Source: JBBSHE01 sp038253325 (GTDB lineage Bacteria; Actinomycetota; Actinomycetes; Propionibacteriales; Nocardioidaceae). From it: a DNA stretch of 10,864 nucleotides. The translations under genes were made by a program, and so were the position numbers. The stretch covers positions 1 to 10,864 of the forward strand of contig JBBSHE010000069.1 of assembly GCA_038253325.1 (NCBI GenBank), given 5' to 3'. Below are positions 1-6,278 of the stretch, piece after piece; positions within the stretch are counted from its first letter, which is position 1, and every line of letters starts with the position of its first letter. Under the pieces are notes generated by a model. That model did not search any database and was not told the origin of the DNA. It saw nothing but the letters and a program-made list of their open reading frames with translations.

Positions 1-45
1 CGGGGTCGTCGGAGTCGGGGTCGTCGGAGTCGGGGTCGTCGGAGT
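1..45. repeat. 15-bp tandem repeat, three exact copies
   Basis: Three identical head-to-tail copies of CGGGGTCGTCGGAGT start at base 1 and probably continue outside the window. On the minus strand they encode the Thr/Pro linker (five residues per copy) of the zinc-ribbon protein. The in-frame period of 15 allows copy-number change without frameshift. Confidence 0.9.
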
Positions 46-138
46 CGACTGCGACCCTCCCGCGGCCAATGCGAGTCCGCACCGGGTGCACTGCTGCGTG
101 CCGGGCGCATTCTGGTTACCGCAACGCGGACACTGCAT
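1..138 (-). CDS. Zinc-ribbon protein, N-terminal fragment (runs off left edge)
   Basis: Reading leftwards from an ATG at 138, 46 codons stay open to the window edge. The first 20 residues hold two CxxC knuckles, CPRC (Cys3, Cys6) and CTRC (Cys17, Cys20), with a CGN and a CGL turn. This is the compact zinc-ribbon seen at the N-terminus of many actinobacterial membrane or regulatory proteins. After residue 30 the chain becomes a Thr/Pro repeat (TPTTP units), which looks like a flexible linker to a domain outside the window. A good ribosome site (AAGGGGG, seven bases before the ATG) supports the start. It follows the glycosylase gene on the same strand after 116 bases, so co-transcription is possible. 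The function cannot be told from this fragment. The zinc-binding role is inferred from the four cysteines. Confidence 0.75.
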   Translation of the reverse strand, partial: MQCPRCGNQNAPGTQQCTRCGLALAAGGSQSTPTTPTPTTPTPTTP

Positions 139-254
139 GGGACGGCCCCCTTGTTCTGATCTCACGACGCAACATCGATGAGCGTACCGAAGATCGCCTT
201 CGCACCCACCCGGACACCATCACTAGGGAGAGGTATCCAATACGACGACGTCGG

Positions 255-1115
255 CTACTTGAGCAGACGGGACAGTCGTCGGTCCGCGAGAGGTTTGCCA
301 CCCGTCTGGCAGGTCGGACAGTACTGGAGCGAAGAGTCGGCGAAGGACACCTCCCGAACGGTGTCCCCACAGACCGGGCATGGTTCGCCGGTCCGGCCGT
401 GAACGCGGAGACCGGACCGCTTCTCCTTCTTCAACTCACTCGCGTCGAGGCCGTCCGACCGCCCGACCGCGTCGATCAGCGTCGATCGGAGCGCGTCGTA
501 CAACACCTGCGACTCCTCGGCGCTCATCGCCGCCGGCTTGAACGGAGACATTTTCGCCACGTGCAAGATCTCGTCGGAGTACGCGTTGCCGATGCCCGCG
601 ATCACCGACTGGTCGCGGAGGAGTCCCTTGATCTGCGACCGGCCGGCGCGTCCGATGATCTCCCGAAGCCGCTCGACGGTGAAGTCGTCGGACAGCGGAT
701 CGGGTCCGAGTCGCGCGATGCCGGGGACGTCGCGGGGTTCCCGCACGACGTACACGGCGAGACGCTTCTTCGTTCCTGCCTCGGTGATGTCGAGCCCCGA
801 CCCGTCGTCGAGGAGCACGCGAACTGCGAGCGGACCCTTGCTCGCCCGAGCGGGCTTGGGGTCGATGTGGTCGCGCCAGCGGATCCAGCCACCGCGGGCG
901 AGATGGACGACGAGGTGCAGACCGTCGAGCTCGAGATCGAGAAACTTCCCATGCCGATCCACCCCTGCGACGAACATCCCGTAGACAGCCGACACCGGGG
1001 GATCGAACGTCTTCAGTGCCGCGAACGTGACGACGTCGATGCGCGCGATCGCCCGACGGTCCAACCGGGGGGCCAGATCGTGGGCGAGGGACTGGACCTC
1101 GGGGAGCTCCGGCAT
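255..1115 (-). CDS. Fpg/Nei-family DNA glycosylase (divergent actinobacterial clade)
   Basis: A 286-residue base-excision repair enzyme expected to remove damaged bases and cut the abasic site. The start is fixed by chemistry: the family needs Pro2-Glu3 after the initiator Met, and the protein begins MPELPEV at 1115; upstream in-frame codons would bury the catalytic proline. Lys57 in the HGKFL strand matches the family lysine. The helix-two-turn-helix motif GNAYSDE lies at 177-183. The zinc finger is at the C-terminus (CPVC 246-249, CPTC 266-269), followed by a 17-residue tail. Three things differ from classical Fpg: HLARGG (71-76) replaces the HLGMSG-type loop with its void-filling Met, EAGTKKR (112-118) replaces the DPRRFG-type motif, and Ser-Ser stands where the zinc-finger hairpin usually has Arg. 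Family assignment is secure; the substrate is not. It is divergent from the gene at 1196, with about 80 bases between. Confidence 0.93.
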   Translation of the reverse strand: MPELPEVQSLAHDLAPRLDRRAIARIDVVTFAALKTFDPPVSAVYGMFVAGVDRHGKFLDLELDGLHLVVHLARGGWIRWRDHIDPKPARASKGPLAVRVLLDDGSGLDITEAGTKKRLAVYVVREPRDVPGIARLGPDPLSDDFTVERLREIIGRAGRSQIKGLLRDQSVIAGIGNAYSDEILHVAKMSPFKPAAMSAEESQVLYDALRSTLIDAVGRSDGLDASELKKEKRSGLRVHGRTGEPCPVCGDTVREVSFADSSLQYCPTCQTGGKPLADRRLSRLLK

Positions 1116-1195
1116 CCTCACAGTGTCTCCCATCGGCCGTAGGAGCGGTTCGCGCAATGCGCGAGCACCTGTTGATCGGAGTCCGGAAGGCGGGC

Positions 1196-1969
1196 ATGAT
1201 GGCCCGCATGCCAGAAACGTCCGGCCTCGCCTCACACGGTGAGGTGTTCCTCGACGCCCGCGGGAGCGGCCGCGCCCTGCGGCTCACCTGGCATCATGAT
1301 GCGGACGTCGTGGTGCTCAGCATGTGGCGTGGGCAGATGTGCAGCGCTACGTTTCGCCTGAACCGCGCCGACGTGAGCGACTTTGTCGATGCTCTCGTCG
1401 AGGGGCTCGACAGCCGACCGAACCCGTCGACCGATTCCGTTGGCGAACCGGTCCGGACCGGAGCGATCGACGACGCGTGGCGACAAGCGGCCCTGGCTCA
1501 GAGTTCACCGGCAAGGAACTCGCCCGCTCCGACGCCTACTGCTCGAGTTCCCGGCCCGCGGCACGCTGCTCCGCCGAGCCAGCCCCCGCAGCCCAACCCC
1601 TACCCCCCGCCGTACGCCGGCCCACCACCCCAGTACGCCGGCGCACCCTCGCCATACACCGGCCCACCACCCCAGAACGCAGGGCCACCACCCCAGTACG
1701 CCGGCGCACCCTCGCCATACACCGGCCCACCACCCCCGAACGCAGGGCCACCACCCCAGTACGCCGGCCCGCCCTCGCCATACACCGGTCCACCACCCCA
1801 GAACGCAGGGCCACCACCCCAGTACGCCGGCCCACCCTCGCCCTACACCGGCCCACCCCCGCCACCGCCCAACCCTTCCGGCGGTGACCCTTCCGGCGAT
1901 GACCCATCTGGCGATGATGCTGCGTCATTGTCCGACTGGCTGTTCCGCGGTCAACGGAACGCCGGCTGA
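1196..1969 (+). CDS. Conserved actinobacterial protein with proline-rich 21-residue repeats
   Basis: A 257-residue protein of unknown function. Residues about 15-72 form a small folded domain (GEVFLDARGSGRALRLTWHH, then VVLSMWRGQMCSATFRL and a helix ending in VEGL). It resembles an unnamed domain I recall from other actinobacteria. A linker follows, then four near-identical 21-residue repeats rich in PPPQYAG, PSPYTG and PPPQNAG, then an acidic DPSGD repeat and a short C-terminal DWLFRG motif. No signal peptide or membrane helix is seen, so it is probably cytoplasmic with a disordered middle. The start is ambiguous: GGAAGG at 1185-1190 serves tandem ATGs at 1196 and 1199, while a third in-frame ATG at 1208 begins MPETSG. 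I chose 1196. It converges on aat with only nine bases between the stops. Confidence 0.8.
   Translation: MMARMPETSGLASHGEVFLDARGSGRALRLTWHHDADVVVLSMWRGQMCSATFRLNRADVSDFVDALVEGLDSRPNPSTDSVGEPVRTGAIDDAWRQAALAQSSPARNSPAPTPTARVPGPRHAAPPSQPPQPNPYPPPYAGPPPQYAGAPSPYTGPPPQNAGPPPQYAGAPSPYTGPPPPNAGPPPQYAGPPSPYTGPPPQNAGPPPQYAGPPSPYTGPPPPPPNPSGGDPSGDDPSGDDAASLSDWLFRGQRNAG
1631..1868 (+). repeat. 63-bp in-frame tandem repeat, about four copies
   Basis: The marker CAGTACGCCGG recurs at 1631, 1694, 1757 and 1820, exactly 63 bases apart. Copies differ by a few substitutions, such as GGCGCACC versus GGCCCACC, and the fourth copy degenerates after about 1860. The unit encodes 21 residues of Pro/Gly/Tyr-rich sequence. 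All three plus-strand frames remain open across the array. Confidence 0.95.
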
Positions 1970-1978
1970 CTGATCGGC

Positions 1979-2647
1979 TCAGGCTGGACCTCGTCCCCAA
2001 TCGGGTTCTGCGAGCACCAGCGCCTTCCTGAGCCGCCGTAGGAACTCTGCCCGGTCGATCTCCACCGTTCCCAGCGAGGCGAGATGGTCCGTCCGCCACT
2101 GCACGTCGAACAGCCGACCCTCGATCCCGTCCGTCAAGATGTCGGCGAGCCTCATCAGCGCGACCTTCGACGCGTCACGCTGACGGGAGAACATGGACTC
2201 CCCCGCGAAGAGTCCGCCGAGCGCGACGCCGTACAGCCCTCCAGTAAGCGTCCCGTCTTGCCACACCTCGATCGAGTGAGCGCGACCGCGCCGGTGTAAC
2301 TCTGTGTACGCCGCAACGACCCGCCGGTCGATCCATCCGCCGGTCCGGCCAGGATCGCCACAGCCGATCAGCACATCCTCGAACGCCGCGTCAACCGTCG
2401 TCGAGTAACGGCGGGCAGATCGCCGCATCGAACGCGTCACCCGCAGACCGTCGACGGGAAGGACACCGCGGCGAAGCGGGGACCACCATCCGACCCGACC
2501 CGAATCGACCGGCATCGGGAACACCCCGCTCCGATAGGCCTCGAGCACCACGTCCGGGTCGATGACCGAGCCCAACCCGATCAAGTCGTACGGTGGCCAG
2601 CGCGCGGGATCGGCGTTCCACGGCATCGAACCGGCGGCACCAGCCAT
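1979..2647 (-). CDS. aat: Leucyl/phenylalanyl-tRNA-protein transferase
   Basis: A 222-residue cytoplasmic enzyme that moves Leu or Phe from aminoacyl-tRNA to the N-terminus of proteins beginning with Arg or Lys, marking them for ClpS/ClpAP-type degradation (N-end rule). Diagnostic family blocks are present in order: GVFPMPVDSGRVGWWSPLRR near the N-terminus, GVLPVDGLRVTRSMRRS, GGWIDRRVVAAYTELHRRG, the core GGLYGVALGGLFAGESMFS, then DASKVALMRLADIL and the C-terminal LFDVQWRTDHLASLG block. Length is typical. The ATG at 2647 is preferred over the in-frame codon at 2695 because GGGAAGG lies seven bases upstream of it and the family starts close to this point. It is divergent from the transporter unit and converges on the proline-rich protein gene. 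No clpS or clpA neighbour is in view. Confidence 0.95.
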   Translation of the reverse strand: MAGAAGSMPWNADPARWPPYDLIGLGSVIDPDVVLEAYRSGVFPMPVDSGRVGWWSPLRRGVLPVDGLRVTRSMRRSARRYSTTVDAAFEDVLIGCGDPGRTGGWIDRRVVAAYTELHRRGRAHSIEVWQDGTLTGGLYGVALGGLFAGESMFSRQRDASKVALMRLADILTDGIEGRLFDVQWRTDHLASLGTVEIDRAEFLRRLRKALVLAEPDWGRGPA

Positions 2648-2656
2648 GACGACACC

Positions 2657-2685
2657 TTCCCACCGGCACGTTCTCGTTGTAACGT
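2657..2685 (+). promoter_or_regulatory. Candidate sigma-70-type promoter for the transporter unit
   Basis: TTCCCA at 2657-2662 (-35-like), a 17-base spacer, and TAACGT at 2680-2685 (-10-like, matching TAnnnT). Transcription would start near 2692, about 45 bases before the DUF3311 start. The -35 box overlaps the ribosome-site region of divergent aat. This is pattern matching only. Confidence 0.35.
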
Positions 2686-2691
2686 CACGGA

Positions 2692-2710
2692 CCACCGCGG
2701 CACGTGGTGG
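2692..2710. promoter_or_regulatory. Inverted repeat at predicted transcription start (candidate operator)
   Basis: CCACC at 2692-2696 and GGTGG at 2706-2710 form a 5+9+5 inverted repeat starting where the candidate promoter would initiate. The position suits a repressor site or a 5'-leader hairpin for the transporter unit. The arms are short and GC-rich, so chance is possible. Confidence 0.25.
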
Positions 2711-2736
2711 CGTCGCGGAGTCTGGAAGGAGTCGGC

Positions 2737-2997
2737 ATGCCGCAACCGGACCGAGGAACCAAGTCTCGCCTACCGCTGGTGATAGCCGGCGTGATACTGG
2801 CGATCCCCGTCATCTTGCCCCTGCTGGTCAGCACCTACGCGAAGACAGATCCGAAGCTCGGCGGGTTCCCCTTCTATTTCTGGTGGCAGTTCGCGCTGAT
2901 CGTCGTCTCCGGAATCTGCACGATCATCGGCTACCGCATCGTGGTTGGCCATGACAACCGCTCCGACGACGCTCGGTCGCGAGGTGAGCGAGCATGA
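2737..2997 (+). CDS. DUF3311 small membrane protein (likely symporter partner)
   Basis: An 86-residue protein with two predicted membrane helices (about residues 12-30 and 48-68) joined by a loop carrying GGFPFYFWWQ, the signature of DUF3311. The family is typically encoded just before a sodium:solute symporter, and this copy fits: its TGA overlaps the next gene's ATG in an ATGA junction at 2994-2997. It is therefore likely a small subunit or assembly partner of that permease, though no biochemical role is established to my knowledge. The start at 2737 is chosen because GGAAGGA lies six bases upstream; an in-frame GTG at 2704 would add 11 residues lacking membrane character. The C-terminus is charged and probably cytoplasmic. 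Confidence 0.88.
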   Translation: MPQPDRGTKSRLPLVIAGVILAIPVILPLLVSTYAKTDPKLGGFPFYFWWQFALIVVSGICTIIGYRIVVGHDNRSDDARSRGERA

Positions 2998-4655
2998 AGG
3001 ACGTCAACGGAGTCACGTTCACGATCTTCATCATCCTCTTCCTGTTCGTCACGCTGCTCGGCTTCTCTGCCGCGCGCTGGCGCCGCGTGCCTGCCCTCGA
3101 CAACCTCGACGAGTGGGGCTTGGGCGGCCGCGGCTTCGGCACGTTCGTCGCGTGGTTCCTGATCGGCGGCGACCTCTACACGGCGTACACGTTCATCGCC
3201 GTACCGGCCCTCTTGTACGCGGGTTCGGTGACCGGGTTCTTCGCCGTGCCGTACACGATCATCGTGTATCCGTTGATCTTCGCGTTCATCCCCCGGCTCT
3301 GGTCGGTGGCGCACCGGAACGGATACGTCACTCCCGCCGACTTCGTGGAGGGAAGGTACGAGTCGAGGGGACTGTCGCTGGTCGTGGCATTCACGGGAAT
3401 CCTCGCCACCATGCCGTACATCGCATTGCAGCTCGTCGGCATCCAGGTGGTGCTCAAGGTGATGGGGATCGGCGCGACGGGCAACTGGTTCTGGAAAGAG
3501 GCGCCCCTGTTCCTCGCCTTCGTGATCCTGGCTGCGTACACGTACTCGTCGGGCCTGCGCGCGCCGGCGTTGATCGCGTTCGTCAAGGACGCCCTGATCT
3601 ACCTGGTGGTCATCGTCGCAGTCATCTATCTCCCGACGAAGCTCGGCGGCTGGGGCGGGATCTTCGACGCGGCCGGCAACAGCTTCGACAAGTTCAATGC
3701 CGACAACGCCGACGCAATCACTGCCGGTTCGGCATCCGGGAAGGGTCTGTTACCTCCTGGGGCTGCGCAGTGGGCGTACGCCTCGCTCGCGCTCGGCTCC
3801 GCACTCGCGCTGTTCATGTACCCGCACTCCGTGACGGCCGTCTTGTCGACGAAGAGCCGCAACGTGATCCGGCGAAATGCTGCGCTGTTGCCTGCATATT
3901 CCTTCCTGCTGGGGCTGATCGCGTTGCTCGGCTTCGCCGCCGTCGCTGCCGGTGTCTCCACGACGAACCCGCAGGAGGCGCTGCCCACCCTGTTCCGGCA
4001 GGAGTTCCCGAGCTGGTTCGTCGGGGTCGCGTTCGCCGCGATCGTCATCGGTGCCCTCGTCCCGGCGGCGATCATGTCGATCGCAGCGGCAAACTTGTGG
4101 ACGCGCAACATCTACAAGGCGTTCATCAATCCGGCCGCGAGCAAGCAGCAGGAGGCGCAGCAGTCGAAGGTCGCGTCGCTGGTTGTCAAGCTGGGCGCAC
4201 TGTTGTTCGTGATCGTGATGCCCAAGGAGTTCGCGATCAACCTGCAGCTGCTCGGCGGGATCTGGATCCTGCAGACGCTGCCGGCCATCGTGATCGGGCT
4301 CTACACGCGCTGGCTGCACCGGTACGCGTTGCTGACCGGGTGGGCGGTCGCGATGGCTTGGGGTACGTGGCAGACCTACCAGGTGCCGACCGTCGGCAAG
4401 CCTGGCTCACACTTCGGTGGATCAGTCGGGATCGTCAAGATCTTCGGCTGGCAGCTGAGTGAGGACAAGCTCTACTACGGCTTGGCGGCGCTGGTGATCA
4501 ACCTCGTCGTCGCCGTCGTGCTGACGTTGCTGTTCCGTGCGCTGAAGGTGCCGGCGGGTACGGACCAGACCAAGCCGACCGACTACGTCGCCGACAGCGG
4601 CGAAGCCGGTGTCGCCATGCCGGAGGAGCTGGCCGCCGGAACCGTCGCACCTTGA
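2994..4655 (+). CDS. Sodium:solute symporter family permease, MctP-like
   Basis: A 553-residue inner-membrane carrier of the SSS family, expected to couple sodium or proton entry to uptake of a small organic anion. The long hydrophobic stretches suggest about 13 helices. Family landmarks include the first helix at about 7-26, the DEWGLGGRGFGT loop (39-50), GGDLYTAYTF in helix 2 (58-67), the YVTPADFVEGRY motif (111-122), and the late block with VPAAIMSIAAANLWTRNIY. The pairing with an upstream DUF3311 gene is typical of the monocarboxylate-transporter-like (MctP) branch, so pyruvate, lactate, acetate or a similar acid is a reasonable guess; the substrate is inferred only. Its translation is probably coupled through the four-base overlap with the small subunit. 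The C-terminal tail after about residue 515 is hydrophilic. Confidence 0.92.
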   Translation: MKDVNGVTFTIFIILFLFVTLLGFSAARWRRVPALDNLDEWGLGGRGFGTFVAWFLIGGDLYTAYTFIAVPALLYAGSVTGFFAVPYTIIVYPLIFAFIPRLWSVAHRNGYVTPADFVEGRYESRGLSLVVAFTGILATMPYIALQLVGIQVVLKVMGIGATGNWFWKEAPLFLAFVILAAYTYSSGLRAPALIAFVKDALIYLVVIVAVIYLPTKLGGWGGIFDAAGNSFDKFNADNADAITAGSASGKGLLPPGAAQWAYASLALGSALALFMYPHSVTAVLSTKSRNVIRRNAALLPAYSFLLGLIALLGFAAVAAGVSTTNPQEALPTLFRQEFPSWFVGVAFAAIVIGALVPAAIMSIAAANLWTRNIYKAFINPAASKQQEAQQSKVASLVVKLGALLFVIVMPKEFAINLQLLGGIWILQTLPAIVIGLYTRWLHRYALLTGWAVAMAWGTWQTYQVPTVGKPGSHFGGSVGIVKIFGWQLSEDKLYYGLAALVINLVVAVVLTLLFRALKVPAGTDQTKPTDYVADSGEAGVAMPEELAAGTVAP

Positions 4656-4668
4656 CGTGGGCCACGTC
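4654..4668. terminator. Palindrome at the symporter stop (possible terminator)
   Basis: GACGTGGGCCACGTC overlaps the symporter stop codon, with seven-base arms around one central G; a folded RNA would have about five to six pairs. There is no U-tract, as is usual in high-GC actinobacteria, so termination is a guess from position. Confidence 0.3.
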
Positions 4669-4782
4669 CGGGCCAGGCGGGCTGGTCCGCCGGTGGAAAC
4701 TCGGTCGCCTTCCGCAGCCAGTCAGCGCCCGACGTTGCCAGCTCACCCCAGCCGAGCTTGCGCCGACGTGATGCGGCGTGGG

Positions 4783-5275
4783 TCATTCCCGGACAGTCCG
4801 GGCCAGCTCCCGCGCGTGATGGGCCGCCCATTGCGGCGTGTCCAGCGGGCGCAGCCTCGGTACGCCCGTGCCGAGCACCTCGGTCCGGCGCTCGGCGACC
4901 GTCCGCTGAAGCTCGGCGTACTCACGGACGATCCGGATCCACATCTGCTCGTCCGTGCGGGTGAGTGTCGGGACTGTGACGCCACCGTCGGGTGTGAGCA
5001 TCCAACCCCGGTCCCTGTCGACCGCAACAGGCGCGATCACGCGGTCGGGCGCGATCCGGCCGAGCAGCTCGAACAGCGCCGCCTCGTAGTGCATGGCGGC
5101 GGTGTTCTCCTTGAACCACATGGTGCCGCGGTCGGTGGCAACCGTCAGCTGCGTGGACCAGGGCCTGACCCGTGGCTGCCGAACCGGACCGGTCACCGCG
5201 ATGTGTTCTCGCGTGAGAACGCCGCGGATCCACGACTCGGCCTCTGCCTGCCGCGCCGGCTCGACCAGACCTCAT
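4783..5275 (-). pseudogene. Remnant of an APH-like phosphotransferase (N-lobe only)
   Basis: The frame ending in TGA at 4783-4785 encodes the N-terminal lobe of an aminoglycoside-phosphotransferase-fold kinase: AESWIRGVL, VTGPVRQPRVRPWSTQL, the WFKEN strand with the likely ATP-binding Lys, YEAALFELLGRIAP, PVAVDRDRGWMLTPDGG and EYAELQR. It then stops. The catalytic lobe with its HGDLHxxN-type loop is absent, and the next 127 bases up to the symporter stop do not encode it in any frame. At the 5' end the homologous frame reaches back to 5271 but meets a TGA at 5274-5272. An ATG at 5275 is one base out of frame; removing one base after it would give MSLVEPARQAEAESW. The only intact start is a GTG at 5196, which would omit AESWIRGVL. 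Full-length relatives are about 300 residues. I read it as decayed and non-functional. Confidence 0.72.
4788..4802. terminator. Palindrome at the 3' end of the kinase remnant
   Basis: CCCGGACAGTCCGGG has perfect seven-base arms around a central A, overlapping the last codons of the kinase remnant. It may be a terminator for the minus strand, or mark the junction where the gene was truncated. There is no U-tract. Confidence 0.25.
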
Positions 5276-5494
5276 GCACGAAGGTGCCTTCGATGGAGCC
5301 TTCCTGCGCTGAGGCGTCGTCGATACCGGCCACGGACCAACGGTGGGTTGCGCGTCCAGCCGTTTGCACCTCCCGGGTGCTGCCGCGCGCACGGCCCCGC
5401 CGGGCCGACCGCTCGCCGGGTTGGCGCGACGTGGCAGGCTGGGAGTACCGCTCCGACGACCATGGGTGCGGCCCACACGAGCGTAGGAGACGGC

Positions 5495-6172
5495 ATGAGT
5501 GTTGCGAAGTCGGCCGGAAAGCTGCTGGCCAAACCGCTTCTCCGCAGCCAGACGCCGGCGTTCGCCACCAATTTCGTGCGCGAGGCATTCGAGCGGGCGA
5601 TCGACGGGTTCGGTCCGCTCAAGGGCGCCGTGGCATACGCCGACGCGAAGCTCGAACGGCACGACGGCGACGCCGCCAAGGCGATCCGCGACCTCGTCGA
5701 CACCCACGTCCGGCTCGCCGGCGTGTCGGGCTTCGTGACGAACCTCGGCGGCATCGCCACCACCGCGGTCGCGCTGCCGGCCAACCTCGCAGGTGTCGCG
5801 GTTCTCCAGTGCCACCTGATCGCGGGCATCGCGCACCTGCGTGGTTACGACGTCATCGACCCGAGGGTGCGAAACGCCGTTCTCGCCTGCATGCTCGGCG
5901 AGGACACCGTGGCCGAACTGGTCAAGAAACGGAAGCTGCCGACGTCGCCGATGGCGATCGCGACCGCTCCGGCGTACGACGAGAGCCTGAATCAGAAGAT
6001 CGCGTCGGAGCTCACGATCGAGCTGCTCACCCGGGCAACCGGCAAACGTACCCTCGGCGTGATCGGTCGTCGGACGCCGATCCTCGGCGGTGGCTTCGGC
6101 GCCGTCACCGACGGCTACGCGACGTACCAGATCGGAAAGTACGCCGCGCGCGAGCTCCGTCGGCGTCCCTAG
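5495..6172 (+). CDS. EcsC family protein
   Basis: A 225-residue protein matching the EcsC family by its layout: an amphipathic N-terminus, then DGFGPLKGAVAYADAKLERH, a helix DLVDTHVRLAGVSGFVTNLGG, and a central hydrophobic glycine/alanine-rich stretch (IATTAVALPANLAGVAVLQ) leading to HLIAGIAHLRGYD. It ends with a second glycine-rich segment (LGGGFGAVTDGYATYQIGKYA). The namesake sits in the Bacillus ecs ABC-transporter operon, but its biochemical role is not settled, and no transporter genes are adjacent here. Membrane association is likely from the two hydrophobic segments. The ATG at 5495 is chosen for the AGGAGA four bases upstream; an in-frame ATG at 5462 has no ribosome site. It is followed by an inverted repeat and converges on the HMG-CoA lyase gene. 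Confidence 0.85.
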   Translation: MSVAKSAGKLLAKPLLRSQTPAFATNFVREAFERAIDGFGPLKGAVAYADAKLERHDGDAAKAIRDLVDTHVRLAGVSGFVTNLGGIATTAVALPANLAGVAVLQCHLIAGIAHLRGYDVIDPRVRNAVLACMLGEDTVAELVKKRKLPTSPMAIATAPAYDESLNQKIASELTIELLTRATGKRTLGVIGRRTPILGGGFGAVTDGYATYQIGKYAARELRRRP

Positions 6173-6180
6173 CGGCCGAT

Positions 6181-6222
6181 GGCTGGGTTCGTCCTCGTGG
6201 CTGGGATCCGCGTATGGCTGGG
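6181..6222 (+). repeat. GGCTGGG direct repeat, three copies
   Basis: GGCTGGG occurs at 6181, 6199 and 6216 (spacings 18 and 17). The intervening bases share little. Each copy could pair with the single CCCAGCC at 6250-6256, so three alternative stems are possible upstream of one 3' arm. Confidence 0.7.
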
Positions 6223-6258
6223 ACCTCGCGAGGTAGTAGTCCGCGTTGTCCCAGCCGT
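6214..6258. terminator. Inverted repeat between convergent genes, likely bidirectional terminator
   Basis: GGCTGGGAC at 6216-6224 pairs exactly with GTCCCAGCC at 6248-6256, extendable by a G-U and an A-U pair at the base. Within it lies a ten-base palindrome, CCTCGCGAGG (6224-6233). It lies between the ecsC-like stop (6172) and the HMG-CoA lyase stop (6279), where a two-way terminator is expected. There is no U-tract on either strand. Confidence 0.45.
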
Positions 6259-6278
6259 TGGTGCCGGGTCGGGCTTGG

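Noticed and set aside
139..254. Promoter for the zinc-ribbon gene
   Set aside because: TTGGAT and TAGTGA are present on the minus strand but only nine bases apart, so they do not make a standard promoter; read-through from the glycosylase gene is equally likely.
1621..1868. Possible CRISPR array
   Set aside because: The 63-bp units are contiguous, with no unique spacers, and lie in-frame inside a coding sequence.
4656..4782. Remaining C-lobe of the kinase in another frame
   Set aside because: None of the three minus-strand frames shows an HxDxxxxN catalytic loop or a DxD metal motif, so the lobe is absent and not merely frameshifted.
5272..5494. A separate small gene between the kinase remnant and the ecsC-like gene
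   Set aside because: No frame shows a start with a ribosome site and a natural-looking product. The frame ending GSIEGTFVHEVW has no homology I recognise and could be the leader or degraded 5' end of the kinase gene.
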